DNA from: Sipunculus nudus
Taxonomy: Eukaryota; Annelida; Sipuncula; Golfingiida; Sipunculidae
Length of the DNA: 64,000 bases
Direction of reading: 5' to 3'
Assembly: GCA_026874595.1 (NCBI GenBank)
Contig: CM049310.1
Location: forward strand, 8,186,001-8,250,000
The position numbers were made by a program, and so were the translations under genes. Shown here in pieces: positions 12,350-24,300 of the stretch. The notes under the pieces were generated by a model, which was given only the letters and a program-made list of their open reading frames with translations, had not been told where the DNA came from and searched no databases. Every line of letters starts with the position of its first letter. Positions within the stretch are counted from its first letter, which is position 1.

Positions 12350-15300
12350 GTAAATTTGTACAGAATCTCTTTTCTGTGTTTGGCCTTTCTTTATTTTCCA
12401 GTTTCACTATCCAGCCACTTCTTTTATATGCATTGAAGCATCTTTTATGTTAACCTGTAATTTCAAATTTTTTAAATGTGTTAATAAAATTGCAGGTTTT
12501 TAAGTCTACTTGCCAATTAATCCATCAGAAAAATTCAGTACCCAATTGCAGTACTGAGTAGACATAAGCACCCTTGTGGCTGACACATTGCTTAAGGGTC
12601 TCAGCAAAGAAGTGATAGGCTATGGGATTTGAACCAATGACCACTTTATCACAAGTCTGTCACACTTGCCAAGAGGTCTTGGTAATTGATATTTAAAAAT
12701 GGCAGTGTAGATACACAAGTTTTTTGTCAATTTTCATAATTGTGGAGCTTGGGACTTTTTTTAAGAGATCAAGCTCTTAAATTTTCTATGTAATTATCAT
12801 TAGTACAAGCATTATCATGTGCATGTTTTAACCCAAGGTAGAATTACAGCTGCATTTATAGAATTATTTTAAAATAAAATATTTTAAGGTATTTTTACGG
12901 TACTGGCACACTGAGGAGCTGAACTTGTGCCTGGACCAGGAGGTCGTCAGGGTCATAATGGCTCAGAAGTATGTCCGGGGGTTCCTTGCCAGAAAAGCCA
13001 CCAGGAGGCGCCGTGATCTTGCTGAAGAACAGAGACGGGCCATGTTCGCATTCTGTGAACATGTCCATGACTTAGGTGCTGGATCCTTTGAAGTAATGTC
13101 AAGACATCACCAAGAGGATGATGACAGGTTCTCTGAGCTGGTGAGTAGTACATGGTGTTGTAGAGCTGGTGAGTAGTACATGGTGTTGTAGAGCTGGTGA
13201 GTAGTACATGGTGTGGTAGAGCTGGTGAGAAATACATGGTGGTGTAGAGCTGGTGAGTAGTACATGGTGTTGTAGAGCTGGTGAGTAGTACATGGTGTTG
13301 TAGAGCTGGTGAGTAGTACATGGTGTTAAAGAGCTGGTGAGTAGTGCATGGTGTTGTAGAGCTGGTGAGTAGTACATGGTGTTGTAGAGCTGGTGAGTAG
13401 TACATGGCATTGTAGAGCTGGTGAGTAGTACATGGTGTTGTAGAGCTGGTGAGTAGTACATGGTGTTGTAGAGCTGGTGAGTAGTACATAGTGTTGTAGA
13501 GCTGGTGAGTAGTACATGGTGTGGTAGAGGCTCCGTAGAGCTGGTGAGTAGTACATGGTGTTGTAGAGCTGGTGAGTAGTACATGGTGTTAAGGAGCTGG
13601 TGAGTAGTGCATGGTGTTGTAGAGCTGGTGAGTGGTACATGGTGTTGTAGAGCTGGTGAGTAGTACATGGTGTTAAAGAGCTGGTGAGTGGTACATGGTG
13701 TTGTAGAGCTGGTGAGTAGTACATGGTGTTGTAGAGCTGGTGAGTAGTACATGGTGTTGTAGAGCTGGTGAGTAGTACATGGTGTGGTAGAGGCTCCGTA
13801 GAGCTGGTGAGTAGTACATGGTGTTGTAGAGCTGGTGAGTAGTACATGGTGTTAAAGAGCTGGTGAGTAGTGCATGGTGTTGTAGAGCTGGTGAGTAGTA
13901 CATGGTGTTGTAGAGCTGGTGAGTAGTACATGGTGTTGTAGAGCTGGTGAGTAGTACATGGTGTTGTAGAGCTGGTGAGTAGTACATGGTGTGGTAGAGC
14001 TGGTGAGTAGTACATGGTGTTGTAGAGCTGGTGAGTAGTACATGGTGTGGTAGAGGCTCCGTAGAGCTGGTGAGTAGTACATGGTGTTGTAGAGCTGGTG
14101 AGTAGTACATGGTGTTAAAGAGCTGGTGAGTAGTGCATGGTGTTGTAGAGCTGGTGAGTAGTACATGGTGTTGTAGAGCTGGTGAGTAGTACATGGTGTT
14201 GTAGAGCTGGTGAGTAGTACATGGTGTAGAGCTGGTGAGTAGTACATGGTGTGGTAGAGCTGGTGAGTAGTACATGGTGTTGTAGAGCTGGTGAGTAGTA
14301 CATGGTGTTGTAGAGCTGGTGAGTAGTACATGGTGTTGTAGAGCTGGTGAGTAGTACATGGTGTTAAAGAGCTGGTGAGTAGTGCATGGTGTTGTAGAGC
14401 TGGTGAGTAGTACATGGTGTTGTAGAGCTGGTGAGTAGTACATGGTGTGGTAGAGCTAGTGAGTAGTACATAGTGTTGTAGAACTGTATATTTGATTCCT
14501 TATAAAATGTGGCAAATTTGCGATGGGTTTTCAATCAAGATTCTGTCAGGTTGAATCATGGTAAGATATGAGATACCAGTTAATTGTAGATTTCCAAGTT
14601 GGATTGGTTGTGCTATTCATGTAGTTAGTTTAGTGTCATATTAGTCAATTTGCCTTCTGTTAATACCATATTTTTTTTTTGTTTTTCATATAACAGTCAT
14701 TTGAGTATAGAAAAAAACAGGAAAATAACTGGCTTCACAGCTGCACCAGCAAATAATATTGCTTATCTGCATCATATAATCTATATTTTTCATGACTGTT
14801 CTATTCTGTAGATGTACATACATGTATAAATTTGCCCTTTACCTAATTAGAATGTATGTAATATCACAATAAAGCTATTTAACAACTTATTCTTACATTG
14901 GAATATGAAAGACTACCTCTTTAATGAGACCACCTGTCTATTAAGGCCACCCTTGACTGAACTGAAAACATACATTTTGGTTATAGCTGACCTGTCTAAT
15001 AAGGAAACCTGTGAATAAAGACCACTGTATTGGTGGTCTTATTACACAGGTTGTATATGAAATTACAAATTCCCAAACTTCTGCAGCATTGAAATAACTC
15101 ACAGCTGATATAACATTATATATTTTCAGCTGCACACACGAGAAGCAGAGCTGAAGAACAGATTTAACATCCAGGGAGGTCACATGCACAAGAAACCTGA
15201 TAAAGAGGGCATTTACATGGCAACACCTTTTGCCATGGCGATCAGACAAAACCGTCCGATGTCCCCGCGTCCAGAGTCGCCCACACCTGCAGCTGACAAG

Positions 15301-18300
15301 ACAAGTTTTCCTGGACCTTCGTTTCCTGTACCTCAACTTTCAACGTCACCAATATCTAATCTACCTGACATGCCCCCTCCTCCCAGCAGGCTGCCCATGT
15401 TTCCGGGCGGTCAGAATGGTTTAGAACCTCCCAGGCACAGGCAACAAATGTCAGAGAAGAGAAGTACAAAGTAAGTTGGGGGATTAAGACAAAAACTAAT
15501 AAAAACAGAAACCCCAGTCTTCAACACAGTTAGAGTTGAACATTTGATAATCATCAGGATTATCAGAAAATGTTATTTCTGTATCTCAAGAATCAATCTT
15601 TGTTGTTAAAATACTGAATTTGTAATATATACTTATAGCTCAACTAAATGGTCTTTTATTTTCTCACAGCTTTGAATACAAAACAGAGAGCATGAAGGTA
15701 CCAGGGAGGAGTCGACCAGAACCAAACGAGACCTCCCACTACGCCAGATCTCAAGGGCAGTACAGGTCCATCACGAGTCAGCTGTTTTATGAGGTACAGG
15801 CCCATTTCCTGTTCATGCTTAGTTCACATAATTCCCAATAGATAACACAGCAATGGCCCCTTATGAAAGAAAGTGAAATTTCACAGGATTTATTCAAAAA
15901 TATGGGAATTAAATTACCTCTCTTAGGACACACTTGGCATCATTCCAACAGTTCAAGACCCAAATTGAGCATTTCTGAGATGTGAAGACAGTGGAAAGTC
16001 AAGTGGTACGACTGTCAGTTATAACATAGAATGGAAGATACTCTGGATTCAGTATTGTTTGTTGGGTTTTTATTTTCATGGAATTCATGGGCAGTTTTTA
16101 TCCATAAAAAACCCCCCACTATCATTTAGAGAAATATTGAGATAAATCCAAAAACACACCCACTTTTAAGATAAAGGAGCCGATATTTTTTTAGCAAACC
16201 TGTGAGCTTATGCGATGGTGCGGCGGCGTCCGTCGTACATCATGTCGTGCATCGTGCGTCTTCTGTACTTTAACCATAGCTATCTCTCAAATGGCAGGAG
16301 CTAGCATCACCAATTTTTTTAGCAAATAATCAGTCATCTGAAAAATTTTGTTTATTTTTTTTCTAAATGCATTTTCTTAGATTTTATAGGGAAAAAGCTA
16401 AAAAAGCTTTAATAATCTTCTTCTCCGAAACTGTCCAGCCAAATTGTCCGATATTTCACAGAAATGATCCCTTGAACAATCTCTGTCAAGTTTGTTCGAA
16501 TGGTTCCAGTTCAGAGATTTTGGCCGAGTTACAGGAGGTTGAACTGAGACATCTGTCCAAAAAAGCACACTAAAATTAAAATCTCAGAAACGGCTGGAGC
16601 TATAATCACCAAATTTTATACCAATGTTTGTCACATATGTCATATCTAAAATTGAGGTATTGGTGGTGCCACCTACTTTGATCTGTTTTTTTATAAGCGA
16701 AAATGTTATTTTAAACTCTTCTAGCTTATACACTGATTTATGATGAAACTGTTAAGCTTATTGGTATAAACTTTACAAGAATTATTCTATGGTAGGGTTC
16801 TGCCAGTTTTATAAGAATAGATTGGGTAAATACAGCTTTAAAAAAGCATTGTAGCCATTGTAAAAGGCTTTCTGTGAAAACAGATTTGACAACATTCTGA
16901 GTTTCAGCAGCCAATTCAAGAGGTCACTCAGTACAACCAGGTGGGTCTTGACATCACCATGGCAACTGACCTGGCTCACACATCTAGATGTCTAGACACA
17001 ATGTCTAGACGCAGAATTCCCAGATTATTGGATCTATATCTTTCAGCTGTTTGAAAAAACTTGGTTTGCATTTTTAGCGAATCTGTGTGCTTATACAATG
17101 GTGTGGCGTCGTCCGTCTTCCTTCGTGTGTCATAGCTATCTCAAAAAAGGCAGGAGCTAGCATCACAAATTTTTTCCAAAAGATTTGTCATCTAAAAAAT
17201 TATCCGATTTTTAGCGAACCTGTGAGCTTATGCAATGTTGCTGCATCGTCCATCATGCGTTAGTGCGTCGTGCGTCGTCTCTAGTTAACCATACCTATCT
17301 CAAAAATGGCAGGAGCTGGCATCACCAAATTTTTTGCAAATAATCAGACATCAGTCATCATTTGTTTATTTTTTTTCTAACTGCATTTTCTTAGATTTTT
17401 GCACAGTGTCCATCTGTTCATCTGCCTTTGGATAAAAACTCATATCTCTGCATTGGTTGGACTTATCAACCTGAAATTTTGCATGTGTATACATCTTGGA
17501 CAGCTTTCTTGCTTTAATGACAGGCAGCACCATCTACATCACATTTAAGCTTCAGACATCCTAGCTCATATCTCGGGAACTGTGACCAGTTGGGCCAAAA
17601 TTTTGCATGTGTATAGATCTCCCATAGCTCTTTATCATACACAAAACTGGTGGCGCCACCTGCAACCATTTTTGCACAGCGTCCATCTGTTCATCTGCCT
17701 TGGGATAAAATCACTCATATCTCGGCAATGATTTGACTTATCCATATGAAATTTTGTAGGTTTATACATCCTTGACAGCTTTCTTGATTTTATGGCAGGT
17801 GGCACCACCTACATTTATGTATACCCTGCAAACATTCAAGCTTATATCTCAGGGCTGGTTTGACTTATCCCCCTGAAATTTTGCATGTGCTCCACCTGCC
17901 ACCATTTTTGCACAGCGTCCATATGTTTGTCTGCCGTGGCCTAAAATCACTCATATCTCAGTAGTGGTTTGAATTATCGGCCTAAAATTTTGCATGTTTA
18001 TACATCTTGAATAGCTTTCTCAATTTGGTGCCAGGTGGCGCCACCTACATTTATGTATACGCTGCCGACATTCAGGCTTATATTTCAGGACTGGTTTGAC
18101 ATATATCCCCCTGAAATTATGCATGTGTATAGATCTCACATAGCTCTTAAGGCTTTAAACTCCAATAACGCCCGCCAGGGCGCGCGGTTTGTCACGGGCC
18201 TGGTGTTCAAAAACGCCCGCCCGGGCGCGCTAAAGCCCATTTTTCATACCCGTAATTGGGGCAAGTTTTGGGGGTGAAATGTTTATTGTCATCCATCATA

Positions 18301-21300
18301 TTTGTACTTAAATGAAAGAGAAAAACGTCAAGTGTTGTTCTAACATGTGACCAAGATCCAAACTGGCGCGAACGCAGACTTGTTGGAAAAAATATAAAAA
18401 TGATTGACTTTCACTCACGTGGCCTTGTTACGTGGGCCCTGGTAACATGTCGGCTGCGAGAGTAAAATCAGACACCTACGCTAAATTCATCAGAAATCGG
18501 TAAATTACCAAATGTTGGCAATCAATCCTGGTGACAAAATCAAGTGCAGTGTGTTTACAGATTTAACTTCCGTTAAACATTTCCAAGATCATATATTATC
18601 CCCTTTTTTATTGGTTTAACTTGTGACCAATGATCGCCGTCCGACTGACTGACGCGTCTGACAGACACCACGCACGTGATCTGCGTGACCTCCTTACTGT
18701 GTCATGTACTGGCACTTGAAAACCAATTTTAACCGATATCATATAATAAAATGAGTATTTATTTTAAATATTAACATATTTTCTTAACTAAAAATCGAAG
18801 ATACTGTCATATATCATGTCGTATATATATGTGATGTCTGATTGTTTACTAGTGATCATTTCTGTGCCAAACATTCTATGTACAATCGTAATCGGGCACA
18901 ATCGGCCGTGCACAAGAACTGTCAATCATTCTAAGAGGCTTTTTGGATTGAAAATAAAATTAATACCGTCTTAAATTAGAAACAGCCAGATATTATATGG
19001 ATATAGTTAATTTTCCAGTGTAAAATATAAAGATAACTTTATACTCCATGAAATATTGAAGTAATTATTTTACGACGTACGTGGATCGAACTGTACGCCT
19101 ATACACCCGGATCCTTGAATATGTAAAACAAGACAGTAAGTGACTTATACGCTTGAACAAATATGTATTAATACGGTTTTAACACATACTGAACAGATTT
19201 TACAAATTTTTATATGTGTAGTACTTCCTGTATATGTATAGGCTACATGTGTACGTGCACGTGTGCGCGCTTTTGTGTGTGTGTGTATATATATATAGGC
19301 CTATGTGCGTATTATAATTTTCATTAGTGATTGAAAAAAGCACCAGTAGTTGTCACTGCCAGTGAAACAGATTTTCGGCGGAGCTGCAAAACATCCTTAA
19401 ATATATATGGCACATAGCAAACTAAATTTAAAAAATATAACCTATTATATTATGAACTGAAGTAAATAATTTTTTTTTGTAATACGTTTGCCTATAACAG
19501 GCTATTCATTGTTGTAAGGAACAGTTATAAATGTGTGTACCTTTTAAACATAAAATCTGATCACTAATACCAGAACTTATAACTCCTTTTTATATTTCAT
19601 CCATGAAAGTTTCTCAAATCGGGTTCATTCGCCGCCTATATTCATAAAAAATACATAACGTATACCGCAGACTGCATATATATCGCATATACCGTACGTG
19701 CACCCGGTATAAACGCCGCTTTATATTGATATCGCTCTCAAAACCCAGTCAACGCTTGCATGCATGGCCCAGGGATTAAATATGGAAAATGTGTCGTGGT
19801 CATGATAATCCTTTAAAGTCATACGGCGGAGTCAGTCTCAGTCATGATACATGCAAGAAAATGAATAAAATGCATTCGCCAATCTTAAATTAGAAGCTAT
19901 AGCGTATATATATATAGTGACGGTGACACAGTGAAAGTAAAATATTAAGACCAAAGATGCGGACTTTCGATATGCATGCGCATGGTGTATTCAAAATGAC
20001 GATCGAGAAACCATGCAGGTGGACAAATTAGACTGAAATCTAATTGTACCTTTACATTGCTGTACAATAAGATTTAAAAGACGCAGGTATACAAATATAT
20101 CTATATTGCAAAATGTTTGATGGCTTTGTCTCAAACTTGCCCCTTTCGAAGACCTAAAATACCACAGGGTGTCGGCTTCTATTTTTACCCACCGACCTTG
20201 TCATTTTCACGTTTGATTGACAGTTTTATTAGCACAAGGAAATTTTCCTATCACACAGAAGATTTTAGCGGAAAGACAGCACACAACATGTGGCCAACCA
20301 GACGGGGATTCGGAGTGAAAATTACTACTTTAAATTGGCATCTATAACATTAATCATCAAAGGATAATGACATCATTTACAATGTTCGGGAACCGAACGA
20401 CATGTATAATTGCCAGGTGTAGGTCATGGTCCGCGTCTGTACAGCTGACGGGACTGGTGAATACAAAATAAATAAATAAACAAACACCCAAGAGATCATA
20501 ACTTATTAGAAGTTTTTGGAACATTCCAGGTGCTTCTTAAGAATTATTGAATTGTTGCTGCATATTGTTTTATAATTAACTGGAACTCTGCCTCTCCGTG
20601 AAATCACCACCTTGCAGCCTGGGGAGACCGCATGCTTTCCTGCTGAAGCTGAAGTTTTATCAGCAGTGCATGATTTCTGACTATATGAGGGCTTAAATGT
20701 ACAAAGTTGCATACGGAGGTTACCAGATTAGCTAAATGATTTGAAGTTAGGTCTCGTGTATACAGCTAGTTAACCAAGGAATTGCATGTGCATCTCAAAA
20801 TTATTAAATAAATTTTCTACTTTTCTTCAAGTGAAGTTGAATTGAATAAATGTAATTATATATTATATTTCCATTTTATATTAATTTCATATGACGTAAT
20901 TATGCTTCATTTAAATGTCACTGAAATAAAGTGCAAATTGAAGACCTGGATAAGTAAGTGCATGAAGATATGTAGGCCTACGTGCAATTGTCCTCTAAGA
21001 TACCAGAATGTACTGCTATGAAATCATAGTAACTAGGCATGATTTTAATAAGCATTGTTGGACTTACGTAGGCCTATATATTTGAATAACATAACCTACA
21101 TTAAAATGTACTGTGAAAACATGTTTCTTTGGTGTTACTTCACAGTTTAGTATCGTTTTCCCACGTTTATAAACTTTGGTATTATGTGCATTATCCCCAA
21201 TAGCACATTTTAAAAACACCTTTCCAACAATAAAAAATATTGATTTTCCGTTATTTTATATTCTTGTTAATAACGATTTGTTTACATTAATGTGCATAGG

Positions 21301-24300
21301 CCTATTTATTATATATGTAATAAATTATTGTTCCACTAGTACTACCAGTGTTCTCATTGTTTCTGATCCCTGCGGGAAAAAAATCGATTCTAATGCATAC
21401 ATATTGCATGACGTGAGAGGATGTTTCCAGGTAACTCTTGCATGACGTGAGAGGATGTTTCCAGGTAACTCTCCCCCCCCCCCCCCCCACCACCACCACC
21501 CCCACAAAAAAAAAAGAATAATTCGACCGCCAGTCGGCACAGCATCTCATGACGCTTCTTATAATAAACACGCCAGACTCAGTCACGTGAACCATGTCCA
21601 TTTAAAAGACTTTACAAAATAAAAACACGCCAGACCCAGTCACGTGAACCTTGCCGATGTAAAAGTAGATACGATTGGGTGAGAAAAGTTTACAGCGTCA
21701 GTGCGTCACCGCTGGCTGAGGGATGACGCGGTAAAATTGGACCGTTCAGGAAAAAAAAACCCAAACAGACGTGTCGTCTTGCATCTTAATTGTCCAGTAA
21801 ATGTTTTATTTATTTTTATTTTTCCGTTATATTGACTAGATAGGATAATTCTGCAACTAAAGTCTGGAAAACCGCCTCGTTAATGTACCTTGTGTGCTAC
21901 ATATTGCTAAATTCACTCATTATCGCTCAATCACCGTCAGCCGCGGGGGCGGGTACTACAAAAGAAATTGCATGGATACCCTCAATTAAGAAAATAAGAG
22001 TTTTCACAAGTGTAAGACATTTTGGTTTTGATTTTCTATTTCAAATTTTAGTACCATCGCACTGTTTCGAATGGGAAAGATTTGGATATATCAACGTTTA
22101 TTTAGGCTAATCGTTGATCGAACCAAGTGCACACCTGTTTACCTGTCGCACCTGGATTTTTACCTGTGCAGATAAACGCGACAGACCAACTAAACAGCAA
22201 TTTTATTATTGCATGAAATGTTAACAAACAGGGTAGACACATTTTTCCAGATTTTATTTTAAAATCAGTCGGCGATTTGTTTTTGCCTGCACATGTAAAT
22301 ATATATTAATTTGACATAAAAAGGTATATTACAGGTAACCAGATAATTAGTGCATTTCACACCCATAAATTATATATTTTGCACATTGGAACAAAGTAAA
22401 TAGTTTTTATTGCAATGTCCCTTATAACAAGTATAATATATAATTCAAATTAAAAAAATGAGAATTTACCTTTATTTACCTGATCTTACCTGTGCAGGTG
22501 AGTAAACTTTTACAGGTAGAAATTGGCAAAATTGAAATCCACAAGTCTCGTCGCTGTGCAGTTAATTAAAAGATAGCTTCTGCATATTGTTTTAACTCCT
22601 TCAAAATTTTCCTCTCCACTTTTAAAATGAAAAGTTGTCTTTATATTCTGTACTTACAAAGGTAATTAAATCTGTTTAAGATCAAAGGTATCATTTCAGG
22701 TAACCCAATAAATAGTGCAGTTAGTACCTATAATTCATAAATTTTACACATGGCACTCAAAATTAAGTTGTATGTTTTTTTTTCTCCCTTATTACATGTA
22801 TAAAATATATACTTCATGAAAAAAATAATTTACCTGTATTTACCTGAACTCACCTGTACAGGTGAGTATGTTTTTATGTGTAACCGTAACCAAAATTATC
22901 AATTTATGTTTTACATGTCTGAAAAATCAAAATATAATGGTTTTACACAGTTGACACTTGTTTATCCATATTCTTCTCAGCCACTTTTCAGCATGATTTT
23001 GTCACTGCCACAGGTAATTAGATCAGTTGAAGAACAAAGGTACTATTCACATAGGTAACTTAATTACTGTATTAAAAGCACCTGTTCTTATATCAAAATG
23101 AATTATACAGTCCATAAATAGAGAAGGTATTAATTTATAGTAACTATATTGATGAACAAGGTGTTTGCTAACATATTCAGAAAAAAAAATAATTTACCTT
23201 TACTTACCTGTACAGGTAAACATATGTGATATATGTTAATAATCATAGAATGTGCTCTTTGGGTCAGCAAGCTTTTCAGGTGAAAAATATTTGATTTCCA
23301 CAGAAAAATCCAATTTTACTTGCACATTCTGGTTCGTTGGTGGTTCCCTTTCCAGTATTAAACCAAATCATTTACCTTTTTCTTACCTTTAATTAATAAT
23401 TACCTTAGAGTGAAAAAAAATCCTTAAATTTCCCTGTTTTTATCAAATGGTTAATGGGTTACCTGAACAGGATGAAAGGGGTCATTTTGGTGATATACCA
23501 GTGAGTGGAAATACAGTTAGTACAGATTTACCTGTTTTTACCTGTATATACCTTAGCTACATACATATCAAACCAGGTATGTAGAAAATAAATAAAATAA
23601 CATGATGGACATATACCTGACAGTAAAAGCTGAAAATTTCACAAAGATACCTTTAACGGTTACTGAGTTAATGTCTCTTATATAGATTCATGTCAAAATG
23701 TGGAAAAAATGCAAAATAAATCTGAACAGTAGGAGTGTGACAATCCACAGGCTAATCTGAACAGTAAAGGGTTAATCATACACAAAAGTGGTGGCGCCAC
23801 ATGCCACCATTTTTGCATAGGGTCCGTCTATTTGTCTGCCATGGGCTAAAATCACTCATATCTCAGTAGTGGTTTGACTTGTCTGCCTAAAATTTTGCAA
23901 TTTTATATATCTTGGACAGCTTTCTGGATTTTGTGGTAGGTGGCGCAACCTACATACACATTTCGGCTGCAGACATCCAGGCTATTATGCAACACAACTC
24001 ACTCTATTTCCCCTTGCCACTCAATCCATGCCTCACTTCACCCATCCCACTCTGATTTTGGCGGATACAAGTAGTCGCTTGTTGACTACCCGTCTTTTTG
24101 ATTTTGTGTTGTGTGCACCCATGCTAGAATTTCAGCAGTGATGTTTGTTTAATTGTTTCTTGTTCTAAGTGTTTAGTACTTCCATTGTTCATAAACATGT
24201 TACACATGTTCTTTAAAAGTAATGGTCCAGCATTGAAGCATTACACCTGGTGTAATCTCATTGCACAGGTTCGCATTAGGCCTGTAGGCCTTGTTTCTTT

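Larger units (their letters stand above)
18147..23775. mobile_element. 5.6-kb insertion flanked by TTAA
   Basis: A copy of the older repeat reads ...CATAGCTCTTAA at 18150 and continues TTAATCATACACAAAA at 23772. The uninterrupted relative at 17612-17646 reads CATAGCTCTTTATCATACAC. The insert is therefore 18151-23771 with a TTAA duplication, as made by piggyBac- or Kolobok-type transposases. Its ends are GGCTTTAAACTCC and ...AACAGTAAAGGG; inverted, the right end is CCCTTTACTGTT, so terminal symmetry is weak. No transposase was recognised. The left part is CpG-rich, with two GC palindromes (CGCCCGCC.GGGCGCGC) within 90 bp of the end. Confidence 0.65.

Noticed and set aside
12953-14443. Minus-strand open frames with YYSPALQHH repeats
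   Set aside because: Three-unit (84-bp) period of the 28-bp minisatellite; all frames look alike because the unit shifts by one each time.
20117-20347. 76-codon open frame in the 5.6-kb insertion
   Set aside because: No family, no splice context and no transposase motif. Kept only as part of the insertion.
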